64,000 nt of DNA from Actinomycetota bacterium (lineage in GTDB: Bacteria > Actinomycetota > Acidimicrobiia > IMCC26256 > JAENVU01), in the NCBI GenBank assembly GCA_016870395.1, contig VGBT01000008.1, positions 1 through 64,000 on the forward strand, read 5' to 3'. The translations under genes and the position numbers were made by a program. The notes beneath the pieces are model-generated. The model was not told where the DNA came from. It worked only from the letters and a program-made list of their open reading frames with translations, and did not search any database. The first letter of the stretch is position 1, and each line of letters begins with the position of its first letter. Below are positions 55,585 to 64,000 of the stretch, piece after piece.

Positions 55585-57570
55585 ATGACGGTCGACGACC
55601 TCGAGCAGCGCGGCATCAACACGATCCGCGGCCTCGCGATGGACGCGGTGCAGCAGGCCAACTGCGGCCACCCCGGCACCGCGATGGCCCTCGCGCCCCT
55701 GGCGCACGTGCTGTTCACCCGCGTCATGACCTACGACGCGACCGATCCGGCGTGGCCCGACCGAGACCGCTTCGTGCTCTCCGCGGGCCACGCGTCGATG
55801 CTGCTGTACTCGATGCTGCACCTCACCGGGTTCGGCCTCGAGCTCGACGACCTGCGCGACTTCCGCCAGTGGGGCTCGCGCACGCCCGGGCACCCCGAGT
55901 ACTGGCACACGCCGGGGGTGGAGCTCACCACCGGTCCCCTCGGTCAGGGCATCGGCAACGCAGTGGGCATCGCGCTCGCGGAGGCCAACCTGCGCGAGCG
56001 GTTCGGTTCCGCGGCGTGCGACCACCGCGTGTTCGCGATCTGCGGCGACGGCGACCTCTCTGAGGGCGTGAGCCACGAAGCGGCGTCGCTCGCCGGCCAC
56101 CTCGGGCTCGGGCGCCTCGTGGCGGTCTACGACGACAACCACATCACGATCGACGGGCCAACGGAGATCGCGCTTACCGACGACGCGGTCGGGCGCTTCC
56201 GGGCCTACGGCTGGCACGTCGTCGAGCTGGGCGAGGTGGCCAACGACCTCGACGCGCTTGAGCGCGGCCTCGCCGAGGGGATCGCCGAGGCCGACCGCCC
56301 CAGCCTCCTCGTGCTGCGCAGCCACATCGGCTGGCCGTCGCCACGTTTCACCGACTCGCCGAAGGCGCACGGCGAGGCGCTCGGGGAGGACGAGGTGCGG
56401 GCGGTCAAGGAGATCCTGGGTATGGATCCCGACGCGCACTTCGCAGTGGCCGACGACGTGCTCGCGATGTACCGCGACGCCGGCCGCCGTGGCGCGGCGG
56501 CGCGCACGGAGTGGGAGGCGCGACGCGGAGCGTTCGCCACGGGCGAGCCGGCGCTCGCCGCGGAGCACGACGCCTGTCTCGCGCAGGGCGGTCTCCCCGG
56601 CTGGGAGGCGAAGCTCCCGGTGTGGAGCCCCGGCGACGGCATCGCGACCCGCCAGGCGTGCAAGGCGGCGCTCGACGCGATCGTCGGCGTGGTGCCCGGC
56701 CTGGTGGGTGGGGGCGCCGACCTCACGGGGAACACCGGCACGGCCGTCCCCGACGCGGGGGTGATCGACACCCACCGCTTCGGGGGTCGCCAGGTGCACT
56801 TCGGCGTGCGCGAGCACGGCATGGGCGCAGTGCTGAACGGGATGTCGGTGGGCGGGCTCGTGCCCTTCGGCGGCACGTTCTTCGTGTTCAGCGACTACAT
56901 GCGCGGCGCCGTGCGGGTCGCCGCGCTCTCGGGCTACAAGGTCATGTTCGTCTGGTCGCACGACTCGATCGGGCTGGGCGAGGACGGCCCGACTCACCAA
57001 CCGGTCGAGCAGCTCGCCGCGATGAGGGCGATGCCCGGCATCCGCGTGATCCGCCCGGCCGACGCCAACGAGACGGCCCAGGCGTGGCGGGTGCACGTCG
57101 AGGGCGATGGCCCGACCGCGCTCGTGCTGAGCCGGCAGAAGGTGCCCGTGCTCGACGGCACCGCGGAGCGCGCCACCGCCGGGGTCGTGGCCGGGGCCTA
57201 CCCGCTGGTCGACGAGTCCGGCGCCCTCGAGCTGGTGCTCGTCGGGACGGGCTCGGAGGTGCAGCTCTGCGTCTCGGCCGCGTCGCGTCTTGCCGAGCGC
57301 GGCCTCGGCGTACGGGTCGTCTCGATGCCCTGCTGGGAGCTCTTCGCGGCGCGTCCCGACGACGAGCAGGCCGCGGTGCTGCCGCCGGGCGTCCCGACGC
57401 TCGCGGTCGAGGCCGCGGCGTCGTTCGGCTGGGACCGCTACGCGGACGACGTCGTCGGCCTCGACCGGTTCGGCGCTTCCGCTCCCGGGAACATCGCGCT
57501 GGAGCAGCTCGGTTTTACCGTCGACAACGTCGTCGCGCGCGCCGATGCGCTGCTCGCGCGCGACGCCTAG
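55585..57570 (+). CDS. tkt: Transketolase
   Basis: RGLAMDAVQQANCGHPGTAMALAPLAHVLF, TTGPLGQGIGNAVGIA, CGDGDLSEGVSHEAASLAGHLGL. Confidence 0.97.
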   Translation: MTVDDLEQRGINTIRGLAMDAVQQANCGHPGTAMALAPLAHVLFTRVMTYDATDPAWPDRDRFVLSAGHASMLLYSMLHLTGFGLELDDLRDFRQWGSRTPGHPEYWHTPGVELTTGPLGQGIGNAVGIALAEANLRERFGSAACDHRVFAICGDGDLSEGVSHEAASLAGHLGLGRLVAVYDDNHITIDGPTEIALTDDAVGRFRAYGWHVVELGEVANDLDALERGLAEGIAEADRPSLLVLRSHIGWPSPRFTDSPKAHGEALGEDEVRAVKEILGMDPDAHFAVADDVLAMYRDAGRRGAAARTEWEARRGAFATGEPALAAEHDACLAQGGLPGWEAKLPVWSPGDGIATRQACKAALDAIVGVVPGLVGGGADLTGNTGTAVPDAGVIDTHRFGGRQVHFGVREHGMGAVLNGMSVGGLVPFGGTFFVFSDYMRGAVRVAALSGYKVMFVWSHDSIGLGEDGPTHQPVEQLAAMRAMPGIRVIRPADANETAQAWRVHVEGDGPTALVLSRQKVPVLDGTAERATAGVVAGAYPLVDESGALELVLVGTGSEVQLCVSAASRLAERGLGVRVVSMPCWELFAARPDDEQAAVLPPGVPTLAVEAAASFGWDRYADDVVGLDRFGASAPGNIALEQLGFTVDNVVARADALLARDA

Positions 57571-57579
57571 GAGGACCCC

Positions 57580-58677
57580 ATGGCCAGTGCCATCGCCCGA
57601 CTCAACGACTTCGGTCAGAGCCCCTGGTACGACAACATCACGCGCTCGCTGGTGCGGGAGGGCGGGTTGGCGGCGCTGGTCGCCGACGACGGGATCCGCG
57701 GTGTCACGTCGAACCCGACCATCTTCGAGAAGGCGATCGCGGGCGGCGAGGGCTACGACGACCAGCTCCTCGGCCTGCATCGTGACGGCACCGGGACAGA
57801 AGACGCGTTCTGGGCCCTCGCGGTCGACGACATCGGCCACGCCGCCGACATCCTGCGACCCGTGTACGACGCGCAGGGCGGGGGCGACGGGTTCGTTTCG
57901 ATCGAGGTCTCGCCGTTGCTCGCCCACGACACCGCGGCGACGATCGAACAGGCCGCGGCGCTGTTCGCACGCCTCGGGCGGCCGAACATCCTGGTCAAGA
58001 TTCCGGCAACCGTCGAAGGGGTGCCGGCGATAGAGGAGACGATCGCCGCCGGAATCAACGTCAACGTGACGTTGATTTTCAGCCTCCAGCGCCACGCCGA
58101 GGTCATCGAGGCGTACCTCCGCGGCCTCGAGCGTCTCGTGGCGTCGGGTGGCGACCCCGCGAAGGTCGCCTCCGTCGCCTCCTTCTTCGTGAGCCGGGTC
58201 GACACCGAGACCGACCGGCGCCTCGCGGCGGGCTCGCCGCTGCGCGGCCGGGCGGCGGTCGCCAACGCCAAGCTGGCCTACGAGCTGTTCCAGCAGCGGT
58301 TCGCGGGTGAGCGCTGGGACGCGCTCGCCGCGAAGGGAGCTCGCCTGCAGCGGCCGCTGTGGGCATCGACGTCCACGAAGAACCCGGCGTACTCCCCCAC
58401 GCTCTACGTCGACACGCTGGTCGGTTCCGACACCGTCAACACGCTTGCGCCGGCGTCCATCGACGCGCTGCACGACGGCGACGTGCTCCTGCGGGCCGAC
58501 ACCGTGACCGAGGACGTTGAAGGGGCGCACCAGGTGATGTCCGACCTCGCGGCCGCCGGGGTCTCCTACGACGATGTGACGGCCACGCTCGAGCGCGAAG
58601 GCGTCGCTTCGTTCGCACAGTCGTTCCGCGACCTGCTCGGCACCCTCGAGCGCAGGGTCGGCGAGCTCGGCGCGTAG
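57580..58677 (+). CDS. tal: Transaldolase
   Basis: GIRGVTSNPTIFEKAIAGG, NILVKIPATVEGVPAIEETIAAGINVNVTLIFSLQRH, LWASTSTKNPAYS. Confidence 0.97.
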   Translation: MASAIARLNDFGQSPWYDNITRSLVREGGLAALVADDGIRGVTSNPTIFEKAIAGGEGYDDQLLGLHRDGTGTEDAFWALAVDDIGHAADILRPVYDAQGGGDGFVSIEVSPLLAHDTAATIEQAAALFARLGRPNILVKIPATVEGVPAIEETIAAGINVNVTLIFSLQRHAEVIEAYLRGLERLVASGGDPAKVASVASFFVSRVDTETDRRLAAGSPLRGRAAVANAKLAYELFQQRFAGERWDALAAKGARLQRPLWASTSTKNPAYSPTLYVDTLVGSDTVNTLAPASIDALHDGDVLLRADTVTEDVEGAHQVMSDLAAAGVSYDDVTATLEREGVASFAQSFRDLLGTLERRVGELGA

Positions 58678-58678
58678 C

Positions 58679-59737
58679 TCACGCGCCGAGTGCTGCTGCC
58701 GCGCGGAGGTGCTCGGTCAGCTCGCCGAGCGGGGTGCGGGCGTTGAGGCCACTCGTGTTGGGCATCACGTAGGTCGGGACGCCCGCGAACGGAGCGGGCT
58801 GGACGCCCGGCCGGGCACGGCGGTCGACCACCTCGCGATAGCCGGCAAGACCCACGAAGCACAGCGCTGCCGGCCGCAGCCACTCCACCAGGCGCGTGAG
58901 TCGCGCTGCGCCCTCGGCGTACTCATACCCCAAGAGCTCGTCGGCGCGTGCGGTGGCCCGCTTCACGAGGTCGGTCATGCCGACCCTGTTCACGCGCAAG
59001 GCGTGTGCGGGATCACGATCGACGGTGAGGATCCCGGCGCCGAGCGCCGCGGGCCAGAAGCGGTTTCCCGGGCGGGCGAAACCGATGCCGACGTCCGCGG
59101 CGTAGAGGCTCGGGTTCAACCCGCACACGAGGAGGCGCATCCCGGGACCGACGACGTCGGGCAGCATCCGCTCGCGGACGCACTCGGCGTCGAGCCACTC
59201 CTCGCCGTCGTCGCGCAAACCCTCGATCGAGAAGCCGGCACCGATGAGCACGTCCGCGAGTCGCGCCGCAGACCAGTACTCGAAGTGGCGCCCAGGGAAC
59301 TCGGTATCGGGCGCGGGCCCGATCCGATCCGAGGTCACGCGCAGGTGCAGCGGGGCGCCGACGACGAGCGCCCCGTGAAGGTCGGCCAGCGCGCGCGGGA
59401 GAGCAGCCATCGCGAGGTGCATGTAGACCTTGTTTGCCCAGGCACCGTGCAACGACGCGCGCCGCAGCGGCAGTGCGTCGACGGTCGCCTGCACGCGCAG
59501 CGCTCCGGGAGCATGGTCGACCACGAGGTCGAGCATCGCTCCGGCGGCGTCGAGTGCGAGCAGCGGTGCACCGAGTGCCGGGCCGTGCCAGCCGGGCCCG
59601 CACCCGAGATCGGCCCGCAAGGCTCCCGGCGCGCAGCGGGCCGCGAAACCGGCAGCGGGGTCGAGGGCCCCCGGCGACTTGCGCGTCGCCCACTCCGCTG
59701 CCCGCGTCTCGTAGACGTCCACCGTGCGCCGGTCCAT
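58679..59737 (-). CDS. Methyltransferase-uracil/mismatch DNA glycosylase (Mug/TDG-like) fusion
   Basis: N-terminal class I MTase (RADLGCGPGWHGPALG); C-terminal RLLVCGLNPSLYAADVGIGFARPGNRFWPAALGAGI ... YVMPNTSGLNAR. Confidence 0.82.
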   Translation of the reverse strand: MDRRTVDVYETRAAEWATRKSPGALDPAAGFAARCAPGALRADLGCGPGWHGPALGAPLLALDAAGAMLDLVVDHAPGALRVQATVDALPLRRASLHGAWANKVYMHLAMAALPRALADLHGALVVGAPLHLRVTSDRIGPAPDTEFPGRHFEYWSAARLADVLIGAGFSIEGLRDDGEEWLDAECVRERMLPDVVGPGMRLLVCGLNPSLYAADVGIGFARPGNRFWPAALGAGILTVDRDPAHALRVNRVGMTDLVKRATARADELLGYEYAEGAARLTRLVEWLRPAALCFVGLAGYREVVDRRARPGVQPAPFAGVPTYVMPNTSGLNARTPLGELTEHLRAAAALGA

Positions 59738-59754
59738 CGCCGTATCATCCCGCG

Positions 59755-60396
59755 ATGGCGACGGTCTGCGAGGTGGGTAGCGTTCCCGAGGCGTTCGCCG
59801 ACCTGGTGGTGCAGCGCGCGCCCCGGTCGATCGCGCTCTCGGGCGGCGGGACCGCCACCGACTGCTACCGGGCCCTCCGAGCGCGGACGCCCGATTGGAG
59901 TGGCGTCGAGGTGTTCTTCGGCGACGAGCGCTCCGTGCCCGTCGACCATCCCGACAGCAACGAGGGGATGGCCCGGCGGGTGCTCCTCGAGGGGGCGATC
60001 CCCGCCGCGATCCACTCCCTCGCGACCGCCGGGACCACTCCAGAGGCTGCGGCCCTCGCCTACGACGGGCTGCTGTGCGGGTACGGCCCGCTCGATCTGG
60101 TCCACCTCGGGCTCGGCCCCGACGGCCATACCGCATCGCTCTTCCCGGGCTCGCCGGCGCTGGAGGTGTCCGACCGCCTCGTGATCGCCACGGGCGACGA
60201 CCTGCACCGGCACCCACGCCTGACCTTCACGTTCCCCGCGATCGCGTCCGCGCGGCTGGTCGTCTTCACGGTGGCGGGAACCGAGAAGCGCGATGCCCTC
60301 GCCGGCGTGCTCGCCGGCGACGTGGCCCTCCCGGCGGCGCGGGTCCGCGCCGGCGAGGTGGTGTTCCTCGCCGATGCCGCAGCACTGCGCGCGTAG
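59755..60396 (+). CDS. pgl: 6-phosphogluconolactonase
   Basis: IALSGGGTATDCYRAL, VEVFFGDERSVPVDHPDSNEGMARRVLLEG, GLGPDGHTASLFPGSPAL. Confidence 0.93.
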   Translation: MATVCEVGSVPEAFADLVVQRAPRSIALSGGGTATDCYRALRARTPDWSGVEVFFGDERSVPVDHPDSNEGMARRVLLEGAIPAAIHSLATAGTTPEAAALAYDGLLCGYGPLDLVHLGLGPDGHTASLFPGSPALEVSDRLVIATGDDLHRHPRLTFTFPAIASARLVVFTVAGTEKRDALAGVLAGDVALPAARVRAGEVVFLADAAALRA

Positions 60397-60406
60397 GCTG
60401 CGCAGC

Positions 60407-62794
60407 GTGATCAGCGGAGGCGATGCGCGCGATCTGCTCCACCAGCCGACTGACGCGCTCGTGGGCGCGGCCGGGGCGCTCCGGGACGCCGGGCACGGTT
60501 CCCGCGTCACCTTCTCCCCGAAGGTGTTCGTCCCGCTCACGATGCTCTGCCGGGACCGCTGTGGGTACTGCACGTTCGCCAAGCCTCCGGCCCGCCTCGA
60601 CGCGCCGTTCCTCGAGCTCGACGACGTGCTCACGATCGCTCGGGCCGGCGCGGCCGTCGGCTGCCACGAGGCCCTGTTCACGCTGGGTGAGGCCCCGGAG
60701 GCCCGCTACCCGGCGGCCGCCGACTGGCTGGACCACCGCGGATACGTCTCGACGGTCGACTACCTCGCCGCCGCGGCGGCCGCGGTACTCGCGGAGACCG
60801 GCCTCCTCCCGCACGCGAACGCCGGTGCGCTCGACCAGGCTGCGCTCGAGCGGCTCCGGGCCGTCAGCCCCTCCCAGGGGATGATGATCGAGTCGCTCGC
60901 CGACCGCCTGCACGAGCCGGGTGGCCCGCACTTCGGCGCACCCGACAAGACCTCGGCTCGCCGGCTGGAGACCTTGGAAGCCGCGGGGCGGGCGCGGGTG
61001 CCCTTCACGACCGGGATCCTGGTCGGCATCGGCGAGGCCCCCGAGGAGCGCGTCGACGCGCTGCTCGCGATCCGCGCGTCGCACGAGCGCCACGGCCACG
61101 TGCAGGAGGTGATCGTCCAGAACTTCCTGCCCAAGCCGGGCACGCGCATGCACGACCGGCCGGCGTGCGACGCGGAGGACTTCGTCCGCACGGTCGCGAT
61201 CGCGCGTCTGGTTCTCGGCGCCGACATGCATCTCCAGGCCCCGCCGAACCTCACCGACCCCGACGGGCTTGCCGCGCTGCTCGCCGCGGGGATCGACGAC
61301 TGGGGAGGCGTCTCGCCGGTGACGCCCGATCACGTGAACCCCGAGCGGCCCTGGCCGGCGCTCGACGTGCTGGCGGCCGCGACGGCCTCGGCCGGCAAGG
61401 TGCTCGCGCCCCGGCTCACCGTCTACCCGGAGTACGTGCGCCAGCCGGAAGCATGGCTCGACCCCGCGGTGCGCACAGGCGTCCTGGCAGCGTCCGACGC
61501 GGAGGGCCTCGGGCGTGACCACGCGTGGGCGCCCGGCAGCGACGCGCCGGCCCCGAGGCTGCTGCCGGCCGCGCTGGCGCGGGCCGGTGGGCCGGTGGGC
61601 GAGGTGCTCGAAGGTGTCGCCCACCGCGAGGAGGTCGGCGTCGAGGAGATCGTCGCGCTCCTGGCTGCTCGGGGAGCCGAGATCGCCGCCGTGTGCGACA
61701 CGGCCGACCGGCTTCGGCGCGAGAGCGTCGGCGACGTGGTGACCTTCGTGCGAAACCGCAACGTCAACTACACCAACATCTGCACGTTCAAGTGCCGGTT
61801 CTGCGCCTTTTCGAAGGGGCCACTCTCGCTGAACCTGCGCGGCGAGCCGTACCTGCTCGACCTCGCGGAGGTACAGCGGCGAGTGGTCGAGGCCGTGGAG
61901 CACGGCGCCACCGAGGTGTGCCTCCAGGGTGGCATCCACCCCGACTTCGACGGTGGCTACTACCTCGACGTCGCCCGGGCTGTGAAGGCCGTCGCACCTG
62001 ACATCCACATTCACGGGTTCACTGCGCTCGAGGTGACCGAGGGCGCGCGCCGACTGGGGATGCCGTTGCGCGACTACCTGGTGCTAGCGAAGGAGGCCGG
62101 CCTTTCGACGCTCCCCGGTACCGCGGCCGAGATCCTCGACGACGAGGTGCGCGCGGTCATCTGTCCCGACAAGGTGACCACCGAGGAGTGGCTCGAAGCG
62201 CACCGGACCGCGCATTCGGTGGGCCTGCGCTCGAACGTCACGATCATGTTCGGTCATGTCGAGCGCCCGGTGCATGTGGCCCGCCACCTCGTGCGCACTC
62301 GGGACCTGCAGCGGGAGACCGGCGGCTTCACCGAGCTGGTGCCCCTTCCCTTCGTGCACATGGCGAGCCCCATCTACCTGCAGGGCCGGGCGCGCCGGGG
62401 TCCGACCTTCCGCGAGGTGCTGCTGCTCCACGCCATCGGCCGCATCGCGTACCGCGACACGATCGAGAACATCCAGGTCTCGTGGGTCAAGACGGGCGTC
62501 ACGGGCGCTCGCCAGATGCTGATGGCGGGGTGCAACGACCTCGGGGGGACCCTGATGGACGAGAACATCTCCCGGGCGGCAGGCTCCGAGCACGGCCAGG
62601 AGGCCGACGAGGCCGATTTCCGGACCATCGTCGAGCCGTTGGGCCGCACGCTCGAGCAACGCAGCACCCTCTACGGGCGCATCCAGACGGTGGGCCGGCG
62701 CCTGCGACCCGCCGAGCCGGCCCGGCGCGAGGTTGCGCCCGAGGTCGGCATGCCCGTGACGTTGCGGTCGCCGGCGAACGCGGGCCGTCCGTGA
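60407..62794 (+). CDS. fbiC: FO synthase (fused CofG/CofH radical SAM), coenzyme F420 biosynthesis
   Basis: Two radical-SAM motifs CRDRCGYC and CTFKCRFC; 795 aa. Confidence 0.95.
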   Translation: MISGGDARDLLHQPTDALVGAAGALRDAGHGSRVTFSPKVFVPLTMLCRDRCGYCTFAKPPARLDAPFLELDDVLTIARAGAAVGCHEALFTLGEAPEARYPAAADWLDHRGYVSTVDYLAAAAAAVLAETGLLPHANAGALDQAALERLRAVSPSQGMMIESLADRLHEPGGPHFGAPDKTSARRLETLEAAGRARVPFTTGILVGIGEAPEERVDALLAIRASHERHGHVQEVIVQNFLPKPGTRMHDRPACDAEDFVRTVAIARLVLGADMHLQAPPNLTDPDGLAALLAAGIDDWGGVSPVTPDHVNPERPWPALDVLAAATASAGKVLAPRLTVYPEYVRQPEAWLDPAVRTGVLAASDAEGLGRDHAWAPGSDAPAPRLLPAALARAGGPVGEVLEGVAHREEVGVEEIVALLAARGAEIAAVCDTADRLRRESVGDVVTFVRNRNVNYTNICTFKCRFCAFSKGPLSLNLRGEPYLLDLAEVQRRVVEAVEHGATEVCLQGGIHPDFDGGYYLDVARAVKAVAPDIHIHGFTALEVTEGARRLGMPLRDYLVLAKEAGLSTLPGTAAEILDDEVRAVICPDKVTTEEWLEAHRTAHSVGLRSNVTIMFGHVERPVHVARHLVRTRDLQRETGGFTELVPLPFVHMASPIYLQGRARRGPTFREVLLLHAIGRIAYRDTIENIQVSWVKTGVTGARQMLMAGCNDLGGTLMDENISRAAGSEHGQEADEADFRTIVEPLGRTLEQRSTLYGRIQTVGRRLRPAEPARREVAPEVGMPVTLRSPANAGRP

Positions 62795-63792
62795 ACGGTG
62801 CGTCGAGGGCCGTCGTCGGGATCGGCAACGCCCTCGTCGACGTGCTGAGCCAAGCGTCCGAGGAGTTCGTCGCCGATCAGGGCATGGTGAAGGGCTCCAT
62901 GGCGCTCATCGACACCGACCGTGCCGTCGCGCTCTACGGCGCGATGGGCCCCGGCGTCGAGATCTCGGGAGGATCGGCCGCCAACACGATGGCGGGCATC
63001 GCCTCCTTCGGCGGCAACGCCGCGTTCATCGGCCGGGTGAGCCGCGACCAGCTGGGCGAGGTGTACACCCACGACCTGCGATCGGCGGGAGTGCGCTTCG
63101 ACACCGTCCCCGCCGACGGCGGCATGCCTTCCGGCCGTTGCCTGATCCTCGTGACACCCGACGCGCAGCGCACGATGAACACCTATTTGGGCGCCTCGGC
63201 GGAGCTGGGCCCCGACGACGTCGACGTCGACCTCGTGCGGGCCGCGGCCCTGACCTACCTCGAGGGCTACCTCTGGGACGCGCCCGACGCTCAGGCGGCG
63301 TACCGGTTCGCGGCGCAGGTTGCGCACGAGGCCGGCCGCCGGGTCGCGCTGACACTCTCGGACGCATTCGTGGTGGACCGCCACCGCGCGACGTTCCTCG
63401 AGCTCGTCGAGCACGACGTCGACGTGCTCTTCGCGAACGAGGCCGAGATCTGCTCGCTCTACGAGGTCGAGTCCTTCGACGACGCGCTTCAGCACGTGAG
63501 CCGCCACTGCGAGATCGCCGCGCTGACCCGCAGCGAGAAGGGTTCCGTCCTGCTCCGGGGCGACGAGGTGCACGTGATCGACGCGTCCCCGGTTCCGGGC
63601 GGGCACGTCGTCGACACGACGGGCGCGGGCGACCTCTACGCGGCCGGCGTCCTCTACGGTCTCACGTCCGGCTTCGACCTCGGGCGATGCGGCCGACTCG
63701 GGGCCGTCGCAGCCGCCGAGGTGATCTCGCATCTCGGCGCCCGCCCGGAGCAGCCGCTGGCGAGGCTCGCCGCGCCGCACCTCTCGGGCTAG
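62791..63792 (+). CDS. PfkB-family carbohydrate/nucleoside kinase
   Basis: GIGNALVDVLSQ, EISGGSAANTMAGIASFGGNAAFIGRVSRDQLG, DTTGAGDLYAAGVLYGL. Confidence 0.92.
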   Translation: MNGASRAVVGIGNALVDVLSQASEEFVADQGMVKGSMALIDTDRAVALYGAMGPGVEISGGSAANTMAGIASFGGNAAFIGRVSRDQLGEVYTHDLRSAGVRFDTVPADGGMPSGRCLILVTPDAQRTMNTYLGASAELGPDDVDVDLVRAAALTYLEGYLWDAPDAQAAYRFAAQVAHEAGRRVALTLSDAFVVDRHRATFLELVEHDVDVLFANEAEICSLYEVESFDDALQHVSRHCEIAALTRSEKGSVLLRGDEVHVIDASPVPGGHVVDTTGAGDLYAAGVLYGLTSGFDLGRCGRLGAVAAAEVISHLGARPEQPLARLAAPHLSG

Positions 63793-63800
63793 CGCACCGC

Positions 63801-64000
63801 GTGGCCGGCGACGCGACGGGGCTGCCCCGCTACCGCACCGGCGATCCGGATCTCGACGCGGCCGTCGCCGCGCTTGTCGAGCAGGCCGGCGGTGCGAAGG
63901 ACCCCGATCTCGTCTTCGAGATCGTGGTCACCGCGCTCCGGCTCGCGCGTGATGGCGCGACGCGTGGAGACCTGAAGATCGCGAACGGCGCGCTGAAGGA
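63801..64000 (+). CDS. LOG/TIGR00730-like (lysine decarboxylase-like) family protein, N-terminal part (runs off window)
   Basis: DPDLVFEIVVTALRLARDGATRGDLKIANGALKE resembles actinobacterial LOG-type N-termini. Confidence 0.5.
   Translation, partial: MAGDATGLPRYRTGDPDLDAAVAALVEQAGGAKDPDLVFEIVVTALRLARDGATRGDLKIANGALK

Noticed and set aside
56002-56017. Sixth palindrome copy (GGTTCCGCGGCG) in tkt
   Set aside because: Only half of the palindrome is present and it is within conserved coding sequence; likely chance.
55552-58530. 992-aa minus-strand ORF opposite tkt/tal
   Set aside because: Antisense to two unmistakable genes; long open frames opposite high-GC genes are an expected artefact; His/Arg/Val-rich low-complexity product.
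1-64000. CRISPR arrays, tRNA/rRNA genes, transposases, prophage modules
   Set aside because: None recognised on reading both strands; absence not proven without tRNAscan/Infernal/CRISPR searches.

Overview
High-GC actinobacterial chromosome segment; the gene content suggests an Acidimicrobiia-like lineage, which is an inference. Nearly the whole window is protein-coding. Main blocks: a glycine-cleavage block with a tandem glycine riboswitch (gcvT ... gcvP); a CoA-ester catabolic cluster (TetR, two ligases, amidohydrolase, Cys-less thiolase, DUF35); a complete Pup-proteasome locus on the minus strand (arc/mpa, dop, pup, prcB, prcA, pafA, DUF3866, pafB, pafC) with tatA/tatC and helY nearby; a tRNA T-loop modification operon (trmI, ttuA, ttuB-like); an MgtE-N/CBS plus NRAMP-like pair; a split ADP-forming acyl-CoA synthetase; a GH84/GT2/NagA block; and transketolase, transaldolase, 6-phosphogluconolactonase and FO synthase. 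Top observations: (1) a dif-like XerCD site in the ~0.5 kb gap at 15.1 kb, exactly where coding strand flips from all-plus to nearly all-minus, so probably the replication terminus; (2) a dispersed palindrome GGCGGTTCCGCGGAACCGCC, 5 copies, three lying just after stop codons or in intergenic gaps; (3) two small genes, one with a CxxC/CxxC zinc-binding pattern, inserted between pup and prcB by GTGA overlaps, with Pup ending in GGE; (4) a trmI-ttuA-ttuB operon whose ubiquitin-like carrier ends GGAP rather than GG; (5) a two-domain ThyX-like protein with degenerate motifs in both halves; (6) a collapsed DyP peroxidase remnant and a single-base-frameshifted HIT gene; (7) a methyltransferase-uracil-DNA-glycosylase fusion; (8) an NRAMP homologue with altered metal-site motifs paired with an MgtE-type regulator and a Cys-Cys-ending leader ORF. 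No CRISPR array, tRNA or rRNA gene, transposase or prophage was recognised. All assignments come from reading sequence and motif memory; no searches were run.
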